From assembly GCA_964526695.1 (NCBI GenBank), contig CAZGJA010000099.1:15981-79980 (forward strand): a stretch of DNA of 64,000 nucleotides. The letters are read 5' to 3'. The stretch comes from JABWBH01 sp964526695 (GTDB lineage Bacteria; Planctomycetota; Phycisphaerae; UBA1845). A program made the translations under genes and the position numbers. This document shows positions 40,895-50,006 of the stretch, in pieces. Below the pieces are notes generated by a model. That model had not been told where the DNA came from. It saw nothing but the letters and a program-made list of their open reading frames with translations, and made no database searches. Each line of letters begins with the position of its first letter. The first letter of the stretch is position 1.

Positions 40895-42769
40895 ATGGGG
40901 AAGCCGGATCGACCAACGCGACCGCCGCTACCGACAGGACCGCCGCAGCCGGCTCGACCGGCGCCGGTGCGAGAGGCGTTGCCGCCGCTGCCGACGCGGG
41001 TCACGCTAGCGCGGGGATGCGACCTGACGTTGACGGATGTGGTCGCCGTGGCGCGGGGATCCGCCGGGGGAACCTATGCTGAAGTCGCACTTGGCGGCGA
41101 TTGGCGCGACCGCTGCGAGCGCAGCGCGGAGTACGTGCGTCATCTCCTCGACGCCACGCAGGGCAAGGATGATCCGGCGCTGGCACAACTGGTCCGCGAG
41201 CAATTCTCCGGCCCCCCCCCCGCGTCCATTGCCTCGCTGCTCGCCGCTCCGCCGGATCATGCGCCCGTCGCTCGCGCCCTCGCCGCGCGGGCACTGGTGT
41301 ACGGCGTCACCACCGGCTTCGGCAACAACAAGGACAAGCCGCTGCGCACGCGCGACGAAGCGCGGCGCATGCAGCTCAATCTCCTCCGCAGCCACGCGGC
41401 CGGCGTCGGTCCGCCCGCGCCGACGGAGGTCGTCCGCGCGACGCTTCTGCTGCGCATCCGCTCCTTCGTCGAGGGGCACTCGGGCGTCCGTCCGCGGCTC
41501 GTCGAGGTGCTCTGTGCCATGCTCAATGCGCGCATCCATCCGTGGATTCCGCAGCAAGGTTCTGTCGGTTCTTCCGGTGATTTGTGTCCCCTGTCGCACC
41601 TGTTCCTCAGCGTTGTCGGCGAAGGCGTCGGATGGCTCGGGGAGCCTGGCGGTGATCCGCGCCCCATCTGCGAACTCCTCCGTGCAGCGGGCGTTGATCC
41701 GCTCGACCATCTCGAACCCAAGGAAGGCCTCGCGCTCACCAACGGCACGACGTTCACCACCGCCTGCGCGGCGCTCGCCTGTTACGACGCCGGCGTGCTG
41801 CTGGGCACGGCCAACCTCGCGGCCGCGATGTCGCTGCAGGCGCTGAAGGGCTGCACGCGAGCGTTCGACCCGCGGGTGCAGCGCGTGCGGCGCCATGCCG
41901 GACAGACGCAGGCCGCGAGCGACATCCTCTCGCTGGCGCAGGGCGGCGAGTTGCTCGACTCGTCCGACGACGTGCAGGACGCCTATTCGCTCCGCTGCGC
42001 CCCGCAGGTGCACGGCGCGGCGGCCACGGCCATCCGCCACGCGAGCGAAGTCGTCGAGCAGGAAATCAACGCGGTGACGGACAACCCTTTGCTGCTGCTG
42101 GACGACGACGGATGCGCCGCCGATGAGCGCACGCCGCCCGACGGTTTTGGCAAGTGCATCTGGCGCGCGTACTCCGCGGGGAACTTCCACGGCGAGCCGG
42201 TCGGCATGGTCATGGACTATCTCAAGATCGCGGTGGCGGAGCTCGCCTCCATCAGCGAACGCCGCACGCAGCACCTCCTCGACCGTCATCACAACCGCGG
42301 CCTGCCCGCCAATCTCGCGCCGGGCGCTGCAGGCGGACTCAATTCCGGGCTGATGATCGCGCAGTACACGGCCGCATCGCTCGTCTCCGAGAACAAGGTG
42401 CTCGCGCATCCGGCGAGCGTGGACTCCATCCCCACGTCCGCCAACGCGGAGGATCACGTGGCCATGGCGCCGATCGCCGCGCGCCACGCGCGACAAGTGA
42501 TCGAGAACACGTGCAACGTGCTGGCGATCGAGGTGCTCTGCGCGGCCCAGGCGCTGACGATCCGTCAGGCGCAGGGTGCGGCGCGCCCGCCGCGGCTCAG
42601 CGAGGCCGCACAGGCCGTGCTGGACTTGATTCGTGCGACCGACGGCAGTGCCCCGCCGGTGGCGCTTCTCAATGGCGAGGACGAAGTCCTCTGGCCGAAG
42701 ATCGCCGCCATCCGAGGGCGCATCGCCCGCGGGGAGCTGGCGGACATTGCCCGTCGCAAATACAACTAG
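40895..42769 (+). CDS. Histidine ammonia-lyase-like MIO enzyme with SSG triad
   Basis: A 624-residue aromatic amino acid ammonia-lyase/aminomutase family member; histidine to urocanate is the most common activity. The N-terminal 100 residues are an extra Pro-rich and helical extension (usual length about 510). YGVTTGFGNNKD contains the catalytic Tyr. The MIO-forming triad, usually Ala-Ser-Gly in GSVGASGDLAPL, here reads Ser226-Ser227-Gly228 (GSVGSSGDLCPLSHL). Later motifs NGTTFTTACAAL, QDAYSLRCAPQVHGA, ISERRTQHLLDRHHN and SVDSIPTSANAEDHV are intact. A C10 tract (41212-41221) lies in the extension. Its stop codon lies inside the TIR of a 133-bp element. Confidence 0.85.
   Translation: MGKPDRPTRPPLPTGPPQPARPAPVREALPPLPTRVTLARGCDLTLTDVVAVARGSAGGTYAEVALGGDWRDRCERSAEYVRHLLDATQGKDDPALAQLVREQFSGPPPASIASLLAAPPDHAPVARALAARALVYGVTTGFGNNKDKPLRTRDEARRMQLNLLRSHAAGVGPPAPTEVVRATLLLRIRSFVEGHSGVRPRLVEVLCAMLNARIHPWIPQQGSVGSSGDLCPLSHLFLSVVGEGVGWLGEPGGDPRPICELLRAAGVDPLDHLEPKEGLALTNGTTFTTACAALACYDAGVLLGTANLAAAMSLQALKGCTRAFDPRVQRVRRHAGQTQAASDILSLAQGGELLDSSDDVQDAYSLRCAPQVHGAAATAIRHASEVVEQEINAVTDNPLLLLDDDGCAADERTPPDGFGKCIWRAYSAGNFHGEPVGMVMDYLKIAVAELASISERRTQHLLDRHHNRGLPANLAPGAAGGLNSGLMIAQYTAASLVSENKVLAHPASVDSIPTSANAEDHVAMAPIAARHARQVIENTCNVLAIEVLCAAQALTIRQAQGAARPPRLSEAAQAVLDLIRATDGSAPPVALLNGEDEVLWPKIAAIRGRIARGELADIARRKYN
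41212..41221. repeat. Homopolymer C10 tract in the ammonia-lyase gene
   Basis: Ten C encoding Pro-Pro-Pro in the N-terminal extension, a possible slippage site. Confidence 0.75.
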
Positions 42770-42895
42770 TGTACTGCCTGTTTGAAACTGCAACGTATTC
42801 GAACCGGAGGGGGGCGGGCCTCTGGCCCGCCGGCAGGCGAGAACCCCCCCCCCGAGATTGAACGCTGTGATATTTGCGAGGCACTACACTAGTTG
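42763..42895. mobile_element. 133-bp element with near-perfect terminal inverted repeats
   Basis: CAACTAGTGTACTGCC (42763-42778) and GGCACTACACTAGTTG (42880-42895) are inverted repeats with 15 of 16 matches. Inside are GGGCGGGCCTCTGGCCCGCC and a C10 run. Size and inverted ends fit a MITE-like element or a transcription-terminator-like structure; no target duplication is clear. The left end contains the TAG stop of the ammonia-lyase gene. Confidence 0.55.
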
Positions 42896-43329
42896 TTGGA
42901 ACGGAGTTGGACCGCAAGAGATTTGCTCTCTTGCGAAGCATGGGGTCCGAATCATGGAAGTCTCAAAGGAAATCGCCATGAGGATCGGTTCGCCTATAGG
43001 CCGGGGCAGGGTCGGCTTCAGCCGACCGGCGCTTGCCACCCGCTTCAGCGGGTGGGGTGAGCGCTCAAGGTCTGAGGGGAGCCGGCTTCAGCCGGGCTTG
43101 TCCTTTGGGGAGCGCAAGCCGGCTGAAGCCCGGCTGGCAGCGCGCGGCATAGTTGCGACCACCGCCTGAAGGCGGTGGCAAGAACCGTCCGGCTGAAGCC
43201 GGCCCATGACGACCCACCCCGAAACCAGCTTCCGGGCACGATGGGCTTCGATCGGAAGCATCTGCCCGCGCACGCAGGGGGCACAGGGTAGGGCTGTCTG
43301 CGGTTCTGCTTGAAACGCCCAAGACCGTC
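42770..43329. other. Intergenic region with TIR element and hairpins
   Basis: Contains the right part of the 133-bp element, a hairpin CGCAAGAG-loop-CTCTTGCG (about 42912-42934) and GGCTTCAGCCGG-type palindromes (43014-43205) in several orientations. No gene is seen. Confidence 0.65.
43014..43205. repeat. GCCGGCTTCAGCCGG palindrome cluster
   Basis: Repeated GGCTTCAGCCGACCGG, AGCCGGCTTCAGCCGGGCTT, AGCCGGCTGAAGCCCGGCTG and GCTGAAGCCGGCC units pointing both ways within 190 bases. Confidence 0.7.
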
Positions 43330-45147
43330 ATGGACGCGCAACATCCCATAGCCGACCGAACTTCACCTGCAACTGAATCATGCCTCGCGCATTCGCCGCC
43401 GATATTGGGCGACTCAGCGCCTGCGGTGCTGCATGAGCCTTGTCAAGCGCCGCACAATGGCTTGCGTGTTCCCATTCTGGCCGCAATCGTCGCCATCACG
43501 CTCCAGACGATCCTGACACCGTTGACCTTGTTTGTATTTCCCATTGTCTTCCCCGATCAGATCGTGGACGACGCTTATATGTTTCTGCGCTATGCCGATC
43601 GCATGGCGGAGGAGGGGCGCGTCTGTTGGAATCCCGGCGGTCCATTGACTTATGGTTTGACTTCGCCGCTGTATGGAGTCTGGGTCTGCGTGGTGCGATG
43701 GCTTATTCCCGGCGACCCCTCGCGGATCATGACGGTGGCCGCGCTGGCGCCCGCCTTGGGTCTGCTTCCGCTGCTTCTGGTAGTGCTCGCGCGTGCGGCG
43801 CGCAAGACGGGAGCCGCGCGATGGGCGGCGCTGCTGGCGTTGCTGCTCGTGATGCGCTCGCCCTTCTTCAATCACCTGATTCTCGTGCACGGTTTCACCG
43901 GCATGGACACGACCTTTGCGGCCTTGTATGTCGCCGCCTGTTTGTGGCTTTGGCGCAGGCTGTTCGAGGCGCCGACCGGGGGCAGCACATGGGCGGCGGG
44001 CCTGTCCGGCGCGGTGACGTTCCTCGTCCGACCCGACTTGCTCGTCTTTCCGGTCTGCTCGCTCCTCGGCATGGGATTCCTATCCGGGGATGTCGCGAGC
44101 AGAAGGGCGGCGCGACGATCACTGGTCATCATGGGTGCGGGTCTGGCGGTCATCGCGCTGACCTCTTGGCTTGTTTTTGAGACGCCCGTGCCCCTGTCCT
44201 TTTATGCAAAGAACACAACGGCCTATGGGGAAGGCTTCGCGGCCGCATACGCCGGCGTCGCGGCCTCGGAACTGCACATGTTCTGGAAGACGTATGCTCC
44301 ACTGTTGGTGATCGCGGGCTTGTACGCCCTCAGCCTGACGCCGCCGCGCCGCGCCGGACGGCACGCCCTCGATGCCGGCATTGTTGTGGGACTGTGTGCA
44401 TTTATTGTTTATCAGAGGTTCTTCCTGCTGCCCGTCATGCACTATTATCAGCGATTCCTCGTGCCCGCGCTCCCGGCGATGGTCTGGCTTGCATGGCGCG
44501 GGCTGTGGGAAATGACCGCATTCCTTCGGTCCCGCGTCTCTGACAAAGCGGCGATCTGGTGCCTGCGGGCAGCGGCGGGCGTCGGCGCCGGCGTGACGGG
44601 CCTGGTCCTCTTTTCATGGACTCCCGTGCAGCGCGGCTTCGAGTCGGGCGAGCGCCCCGGCCTGCCGTCGCTGCTGGACACGTCGCGCACGCTGCTGGAC
44701 GGCGTGGCGCGCGGGGAGTTCGCCCAATTCGATATCGTCGCCAACTACCACGCGCGCTTCGCCGGCTACTGGCACCGGCTGGACGAATACTCGAACTTGC
44801 CCGACGACCTCTGCATCGCCACGACCGAGGTCGGCTACCCCGGCGTCATGAACCCGCGAAAACGCATCATCGACCTCGCGGGCCTCAACGACACGCGGCT
44901 GATGCTCGGCGGCTTCGACATGGAGGCGATGCTCCTGCGCGAACGCCCCGACCTGATCTACATGCCCTACCCGGACTACAAGGGCCTGGTCACGGCGCTG
45001 CGCGACGCGCCGACCTTCCGCGCGGAGTATGAAGAGTACGCACCGGAGTCGCTCGGCCACAAGGCCTTCGGGCTGGCGCTGCGGCGGGACAGCGCGCACT
45101 ACCCCCGGCTTCGGGAGATCACGCTCGCGGAAAGCAGCCCGCGTTGA
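43330..45147 (+). CDS. GT-C family glycosyltransferase-like membrane protein
   Basis: A 605-residue polytopic membrane protein. A hydrophilic N-terminus of about 45 residues is followed by a helix, then the luminal loop DDAYMFLRYADRMAEEGRVC and WNPGGPLTYGLTSPLYG, a recurrent signature of bacterial GT-C enzymes of the ArnT / arabinofuranosyltransferase type (the DD pair being catalytic). About ten membrane helices follow, and a C-terminal periplasmic domain of about 150 residues (TSRTLLDGVARGEFAQFDIV, then LCIATTEVGYPGVMNP and RERPDLIYMPYPDY). Polyprenyl-phosphate sugar donor is inferred. A TTG/ATG start further downstream is possible since the first 45 residues are not conserved-looking. Confidence 0.8.
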   Translation: MDAQHPIADRTSPATESCLAHSPPILGDSAPAVLHEPCQAPHNGLRVPILAAIVAITLQTILTPLTLFVFPIVFPDQIVDDAYMFLRYADRMAEEGRVCWNPGGPLTYGLTSPLYGVWVCVVRWLIPGDPSRIMTVAALAPALGLLPLLLVVLARAARKTGAARWAALLALLLVMRSPFFNHLILVHGFTGMDTTFAALYVAACLWLWRRLFEAPTGGSTWAAGLSGAVTFLVRPDLLVFPVCSLLGMGFLSGDVASRRAARRSLVIMGAGLAVIALTSWLVFETPVPLSFYAKNTTAYGEGFAAAYAGVAASELHMFWKTYAPLLVIAGLYALSLTPPRRAGRHALDAGIVVGLCAFIVYQRFFLLPVMHYYQRFLVPALPAMVWLAWRGLWEMTAFLRSRVSDKAAIWCLRAAAGVGAGVTGLVLFSWTPVQRGFESGERPGLPSLLDTSRTLLDGVARGEFAQFDIVANYHARFAGYWHRLDEYSNLPDDLCIATTEVGYPGVMNPRKRIIDLAGLNDTRLMLGGFDMEAMLLRERPDLIYMPYPDYKGLVTALRDAPTFRAEYEEYAPESLGHKAFGLALRRDSAHYPRLREITLAESSPR

Positions 45148-45231
45148 CGCCCCTCGCTTGCCCCAGAACGACCCTTTTGACAGCCGCACCCCGCCCCCTA
45201 TACTCCCGCCCACAGGAAGAACGACCCTCTC

Positions 45232-48200
45232 ATGGCGCGGCAATCATCACGCTGTCCTAGAACGCCAGGCGCGGGTGAGTGGAGGGCGACGGGGGCCATC
45301 CCGCGTGGAAGGGGGATCGCCGCCTGCGTACTCCTCTACCCCGTCATCGCATGGGCGCAGGCGCCCGTGCCTCTCGGCGACAACGTCGATGAGCCGCTCA
45401 TCCCCTCGGCCATCCTCACCGAAGACGTCCATCTTTCGGGCAGCCTTGCCTACTTCTTCCGCACCGCCGACGGCGCCGACGTCGTCCACTTGGTCGGTCA
45501 GGCGCAGGTCCGCGTCGGAGAGGTCGCCCCGCAACTCCTCACCAGCCGCGAGGCCGTCGTCTGGCTCACCGACCTGAAGGACGACAAGCGCCCATGCACG
45601 CGGCTGGAGGTGTACCTGCGCGACGAAGCCGAAGTGCGCGAGCCGGGCGACACCGTCTGGACCGGGCACGTGCTCTTCGTCACCATCCACACGTCGGGTA
45701 AGATCCAGGTGCATCACGATTTCCCGACCACGGATTCCTCGGAGGACAGCCCCGTCTATCGCGAAGGGCAGGCCGTCCGCGAGGCGCTGCGGAACGCGGC
45801 CGGCGCCGTCGAAGAGCCGGTCAGCTCGATCCAGGTCTTCCGCCCCGCCAGCGCGGACGGCGACAAGCAGCCCGAGGTGCCGGCGCTGGTGACGTACCAT
45901 TCGAAGGTGCTCACGTCCGACATTGTGGACAACCGGCGGATCATCACCGCCATCGGCAGCGTGTATCTGTATCGCGGCAAGCCCGGCTCGGATCGGTTCG
46001 TGGAGATTCGAGCCGAGGGGGCCGTGCTCTTCCTGCCCTACGTCAAAGCACCCCAGCAGCCTGTCCAACCCGCGACCGAAATCGGCGCGCCGCCGCCGCC
46101 ATCGCCGCCGGACACCATCCCCCCGCCCAAGCCCGGCGAACTTCCCATCGACGCGTTGACCGTCGGATCGGACGTGCTCGGCGGGCTTGCCGGCAGCGGA
46201 ACGACGGTCGAGGCGGCGTATCTCGAAGGCGACGTGATCCTGACCTCGGCGCGCAACACGATCCGCGCGTCCAAGCTCTACTACGACTTCGAGCGCGACA
46301 AGGCCCTCATCCTCGACGCCGTCGTGCGCGTCGAGCTGACCGAGCGGAACGTTCCGCTTTACGTCCGCGCTGCGGAGATCCGCCAGCTTTCCGCCCGAAC
46401 CATCGAAGCCACTGACGCGCAGATCACCACCAGCGAGTTCCACACGCCGCACTACCACCTCGGCGCGCGCAAGATCGAGCTGGTGGACCGCACGCAGACG
46501 GACTTCTACGGCCAGCGCCGCTCCCCGCGCAGCGGCACCTTCACCCTGCGCGACGCCACGCTCAATGTCGGAGGCACGCCGCTCCTCTACTGGCCCGCCA
46601 TCACCGGCGACATCGACGAGGGCGAAACGTCGATCCGCGGCGTCAGCGTCGGTTACAGCCGAAGCTTCGGCGCGGAAGTGCAGACGCGCTGGCGGCTGTT
46701 CAACCTCCTCGGCGTCGAGACGCCCGAGGGCTTCGACGCCAGTCTCAACCTGGATTACTTTTCCGAGCGCGGCCCGGCCGTCGGCATCGACACCGACTAC
46801 AAGCTCGACAACGCCGTGGGCGAATTCAAGAGCTACCTCATTCACGACAGCGGCGAGGACGACCTCGGCCGAGGTAGAAAAAACCTCGAGCCGGGGCACG
46901 AACTGCGAGGCCGTCTCACGTGGCGGCATCGCGAGTATCTGCCCCAGGACTGGGAGCTGACGTTCGAGCTGTCATACCTTTCGGATCGCAACTTCCTCGA
47001 GGAGTACGCCGAGAAGGAATTCGACACGGACAAGGACCAGGAGACGCTTCTCTATCTCAAGAAGCAGGTGGACCACTGGGCGTTTACGGCCCACCTGCAG
47101 TACCGCATCGCGGACTTCCTGACGCAGACGGAGCGCCTGCCGGACTTCTCCTTCCGGCTCGTCGGTCAGCCGCTGCATCCGGGCATGACCTGGTTCAGCG
47201 AGGCGCGGGCGGGCTTCGTCCGTTTCCGCGGCGCGGAGACGACGCTGCGAGACTTCCTGATTTACGGCCGAACGCACCAGGATTCTTCCGGCACGACGGC
47301 GCGGGCGGAGACGCGGCAGGAGATCGACGCGCCGCTGGACATCGGCCCGTGGCGCATCGTCCCGTTCGTCAGCGGGCGCGCGGGCGCGTGGGACGACACG
47401 CCGGAGGAAGGCGGACAGAACCGCGTGTTCGGCGCGTACGGCCTGCGCGGCAGCATGTACCTGTGGCGGACGGACGACAGCGCTCGCAGCGATCTGTGGG
47501 ACATCGACGGCATCCGCCACGTCATCAAGCCGGACTTCGTCGTCTGGGGCAGCCACACCAACGTGGATTCGGCGGACCTCTTCGCGTTCGACGAGGACGT
47601 GGAGGGCATCGACGAAGTGGACGGCGCCACCGTCGGCGTGCGTCAGCGATGGCAGACGCATCGCGGACCGCCCGACGCGCGACGCACGGTCGATGTCTTC
47701 ACCTGGGACGTGGACATCGGCGCGTTCAACGACGGCGAGCGCGACGAGTTCACCAACGGCTTCGCCTCCTTCTCCCGTCCGGAGAACAGCATCTCGCGCA
47801 ATTTCCTCAACCACTCCTTCGTCTGGCGCGTCAACGACGCCACCTCGCTCGTTAACGAAATGAACTTCGACCTCAACGACGCCGAGCTGGACGTGTTCAA
47901 CCTCTCGGCCGTGGTGGAGCGCAGCCCGCGCCTCACCTACCTGATCGGCTACCGCTACATCCAGGAGACGGAGTCCAACCTCGTCGGCTTCGGCGCCAAC
48001 TACGAGCTCAATGAGAAGTACATGCTCGCCTTGCGCGAGGAGTTCGACATCGACCGCGGCAAGACGCTTGACTTCACCATCGGGTTCATGCGGCGCTATC
48101 CAAGCTGGAACGTCGTCGTCGCCTTCAACCTGGATGAGGCCGAGGACGACCTCGGCCTCACGATGAGCCTCGCCCCGCAAGGCTTCTCCGGCGCCGCCCT

Positions 48201-48255
48201 CGGCCCCAAACGGTTCACCGGCATGGCCGATTCGATGAAAATCACCTCGCGGTAG
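45232..48255 (+). CDS. lptD: LPS-assembly outer-membrane protein LptD (OstA-like)
   Basis: A 1007-residue protein that would insert lipopolysaccharide into the outer leaflet of the outer membrane. Signal region around GIAACVLLYPVIAWAQAPVP; N-terminal OstA-type beta-jellyroll (SREAVVWLTDLKDD and ARNTIRASKLYYDFERDKAL, then IEATDAQITTSEFHTPHYHL); a Pro-rich linker (PPPPSPPDTIPPPKPGELPI); then a C-terminal beta-barrel of alternating strands to residue 1007. Its strands such as DASLNLDYFSERGPAVGIDT are typical of the LptD C-domain. It fits the lipid A genes at 18.7-22.6 kb. The partner LptE was not identified. The start ATG 45232 may be preceded by AGGAAGA. Confidence 0.85.
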   Translation: MARQSSRCPRTPGAGEWRATGAIPRGRGIAACVLLYPVIAWAQAPVPLGDNVDEPLIPSAILTEDVHLSGSLAYFFRTADGADVVHLVGQAQVRVGEVAPQLLTSREAVVWLTDLKDDKRPCTRLEVYLRDEAEVREPGDTVWTGHVLFVTIHTSGKIQVHHDFPTTDSSEDSPVYREGQAVREALRNAAGAVEEPVSSIQVFRPASADGDKQPEVPALVTYHSKVLTSDIVDNRRIITAIGSVYLYRGKPGSDRFVEIRAEGAVLFLPYVKAPQQPVQPATEIGAPPPPSPPDTIPPPKPGELPIDALTVGSDVLGGLAGSGTTVEAAYLEGDVILTSARNTIRASKLYYDFERDKALILDAVVRVELTERNVPLYVRAAEIRQLSARTIEATDAQITTSEFHTPHYHLGARKIELVDRTQTDFYGQRRSPRSGTFTLRDATLNVGGTPLLYWPAITGDIDEGETSIRGVSVGYSRSFGAEVQTRWRLFNLLGVETPEGFDASLNLDYFSERGPAVGIDTDYKLDNAVGEFKSYLIHDSGEDDLGRGRKNLEPGHELRGRLTWRHREYLPQDWELTFELSYLSDRNFLEEYAEKEFDTDKDQETLLYLKKQVDHWAFTAHLQYRIADFLTQTERLPDFSFRLVGQPLHPGMTWFSEARAGFVRFRGAETTLRDFLIYGRTHQDSSGTTARAETRQEIDAPLDIGPWRIVPFVSGRAGAWDDTPEEGGQNRVFGAYGLRGSMYLWRTDDSARSDLWDIDGIRHVIKPDFVVWGSHTNVDSADLFAFDEDVEGIDEVDGATVGVRQRWQTHRGPPDARRTVDVFTWDVDIGAFNDGERDEFTNGFASFSRPENSISRNFLNHSFVWRVNDATSLVNEMNFDLNDAELDVFNLSAVVERSPRLTYLIGYRYIQETESNLVGFGANYELNEKYMLALREEFDIDRGKTLDFTIGFMRRYPSWNVVVAFNLDEAEDDLGLTMSLAPQGFSGAALGPKRFTGMADSMKITSR

Positions 48256-48298
48256 CAGCTTCTTCGATGAAGACCGCCTCGCGCTGATCTCCTTCAAC

Positions 48299-48333
48299 TC
48301 CCCTCCCTCCCAGGGAGGGGCAGGGGGAGGGTT
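48299..48333. repeat. CCCTCCCTCCC / GGGAGGGG inverted element, copy 3
   Basis: CCCTCCCTCCCAGGGAGGGG followed by CAGGGGGAGGG, between lptD and the next gene. Confidence 0.8.
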
Positions 48334-48462
48334 CTCCTCCTCGACTTGCTCGGGAGATCGCAACTGTGCCGCCATGCAGAGCCGCGCGCGTACGCATGGG
48401 GTGTATGCGCCGCAGCCCTGCTTCCGCTATACTGGCGCTCCGGGCCGGACAGGAGAGGAAAG

Positions 48463-49926
48463 ATGAATCCGCAACGTTGCATCGTCGTTTTCGCGTTGAT
48501 CTACTGCTTGCACGCCGCTGACACGAGCGCGCAATGTGTTCCACAGTGGGACACGACGCTGGGCAATCCGGGCCTCGCCGATGGATATGCGGACCCGATG
48601 GTCTCGTGGGACAGCGGCGCCGGAGAGAAGCTGTACGTCGGCGGCAGCTTCGGCCGCATCGGCGGCGTCACGGCGGAATCCGTGGCCGCGTACAACCCGG
48701 CCACGGGCACGTGGTCGCGCATGGGAACGCGCGGGCTGTCCTCCGGGTTCGTCACCTCGATCCACGTCTTTGACGACAGCGCGGGTGAGAAGCTGTACGT
48801 CAGCGGACTGTTCGACAACGCCGACGGCAAGAACGGCACCGCGAACCTGGCCGCATGGGACGGGTCGCAGTGGCTCAGCGTCGGCGGCGGCGTGGACTTC
48901 GCCGTGTGGGCGCTGACCTCGGGCGACTTCGAGGGATCGCCGCGGCTGTACGTCGGCGGGCAGTTCAACTCCGCCGGCGGCGTCCCGGCGCACGGCATCG
49001 CCTCGTGGGACGGGCAGGAGTATCGCGCCGTCGGCAGCGGCGTGGGCATCGGCGGGTCGTTCAGCCCGTACATCAGCAAGATGCGCGTGTGGAACGACGG
49101 CAACGGCGCGGCGCTGTACTGCGTCGGGCGCTTCGACACCCTCGACGGCGTCACGTGCCGCATGATCGGCAAGTGGAACGGATCGAGCTGGTCGCAGGTC
49201 GGCGCGGGGCTGTCGCCGCCCGACGCGCTCAGACAGCTCGACGCGATCACCGTCTTCGACGACGGAACCGGCGAAGCGCTCTACGTCGCCGGCACGGAGT
49301 TTCGCATCAACGGACGCTCCGGGCTGGTCTCCTGCGCGAAGTGGGACGGCACCGAGTGGACGCCCATCGGCCAGGTCGTTTACGGGCGCGTCGCCAACCT
49401 GATCGGCTGGGACGACGGAGACGGCCCGAAGCTGTATTTCGCGGGCACGGCCATTCCCGATCTCGAATACTTCGCGCGGCTGGAGGGCGGCGTGTGGGTC
49501 ACGGCGTTCGGCGGCGTCGGCGGGCCTGCGATTCCGCCGTCGAACTGGCCCTCGGCGTTCGGACTGGGGCGATGGGGCAAGCATCTGCTGATCGGCGGCA
49601 ACTTTACCGAGGTCGGCGACAATCCGCTCATCTCCAACGGTCTGGTCATGCTGACTTCATGCGCCGAAGACTGCTCCGGGCGCGAGCGGCTGTCGCTGGG
49701 CTGCCAGCCGCGCGAGGACGGCAACGTGAACATCATCGCCAAGGTCACGCGCGGCACACCGGGCATGACCGTCATGCTGCGGCTCAACGGCGACAGCGGC
49801 ACGGATCGAGAGCTGGGGCTCAGCGATCGCGGCAAGGGCAAGACGAAGTTCCGCAACGTCGCGCCGGGACATGCGGAGGCGGCGATTCTCGAGTGCGACG
49901 TCAGCGCGGCGATTGACTGCCCGTGA
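48463..49926 (+). CDS. Secreted propeller-like protein with shared C-terminal Cys domain (E)
   Basis: A 487-residue exported protein. Signal peptide MNPQRCIVVFALIYCLHAAD then TSA. The body (residues 30-400) is made of six or seven similar blocks of about 50-55 residues with GGSFGRIGG / GGQFNSAGG and WDGSQW / WDGQEY pairs (for example EKLYVGGSFGRIGG, PRLYVGGQFNSAGG, VTSIHVFDDSAGEKLY), which suggests a kelch-like beta-propeller. The last 80 residues carry the shared module: RLSLGCQPREDGNVNIIAKV, DRGKGKTKFRNVAPG, AILECDVSAAIDC. AGGAGAGGAAA precedes ATG 48463. Unknown function; probably surface or secreted. Confidence 0.8.
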   Translation: MNPQRCIVVFALIYCLHAADTSAQCVPQWDTTLGNPGLADGYADPMVSWDSGAGEKLYVGGSFGRIGGVTAESVAAYNPATGTWSRMGTRGLSSGFVTSIHVFDDSAGEKLYVSGLFDNADGKNGTANLAAWDGSQWLSVGGGVDFAVWALTSGDFEGSPRLYVGGQFNSAGGVPAHGIASWDGQEYRAVGSGVGIGGSFSPYISKMRVWNDGNGAALYCVGRFDTLDGVTCRMIGKWNGSSWSQVGAGLSPPDALRQLDAITVFDDGTGEALYVAGTEFRINGRSGLVSCAKWDGTEWTPIGQVVYGRVANLIGWDDGDGPKLYFAGTAIPDLEYFARLEGGVWVTAFGGVGGPAIPPSNWPSAFGLGRWGKHLLIGGNFTEVGDNPLISNGLVMLTSCAEDCSGRERLSLGCQPREDGNVNIIAKVTRGTPGMTVMLRLNGDSGTDRELGLSDRGKGKTKFRNVAPGHAEAAILECDVSAAIDCP

Positions 49927-50006
49927 TGCGCTGCTTGCGCGATCAGCTTGTGCGATCGGCTCGCGCGATCGGCTTGCGCATTTGAGTTGCGAGGGAGAAC
50001 GCAGGC

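Noticed and set aside
42912..42934. Hairpin CGCAAGAG / CTCTTGCG as terminator
   Set aside because: No T-tract follows on either strand and it lies 140 bases after the ammonia-lyase stop; left as part of the repeat region.
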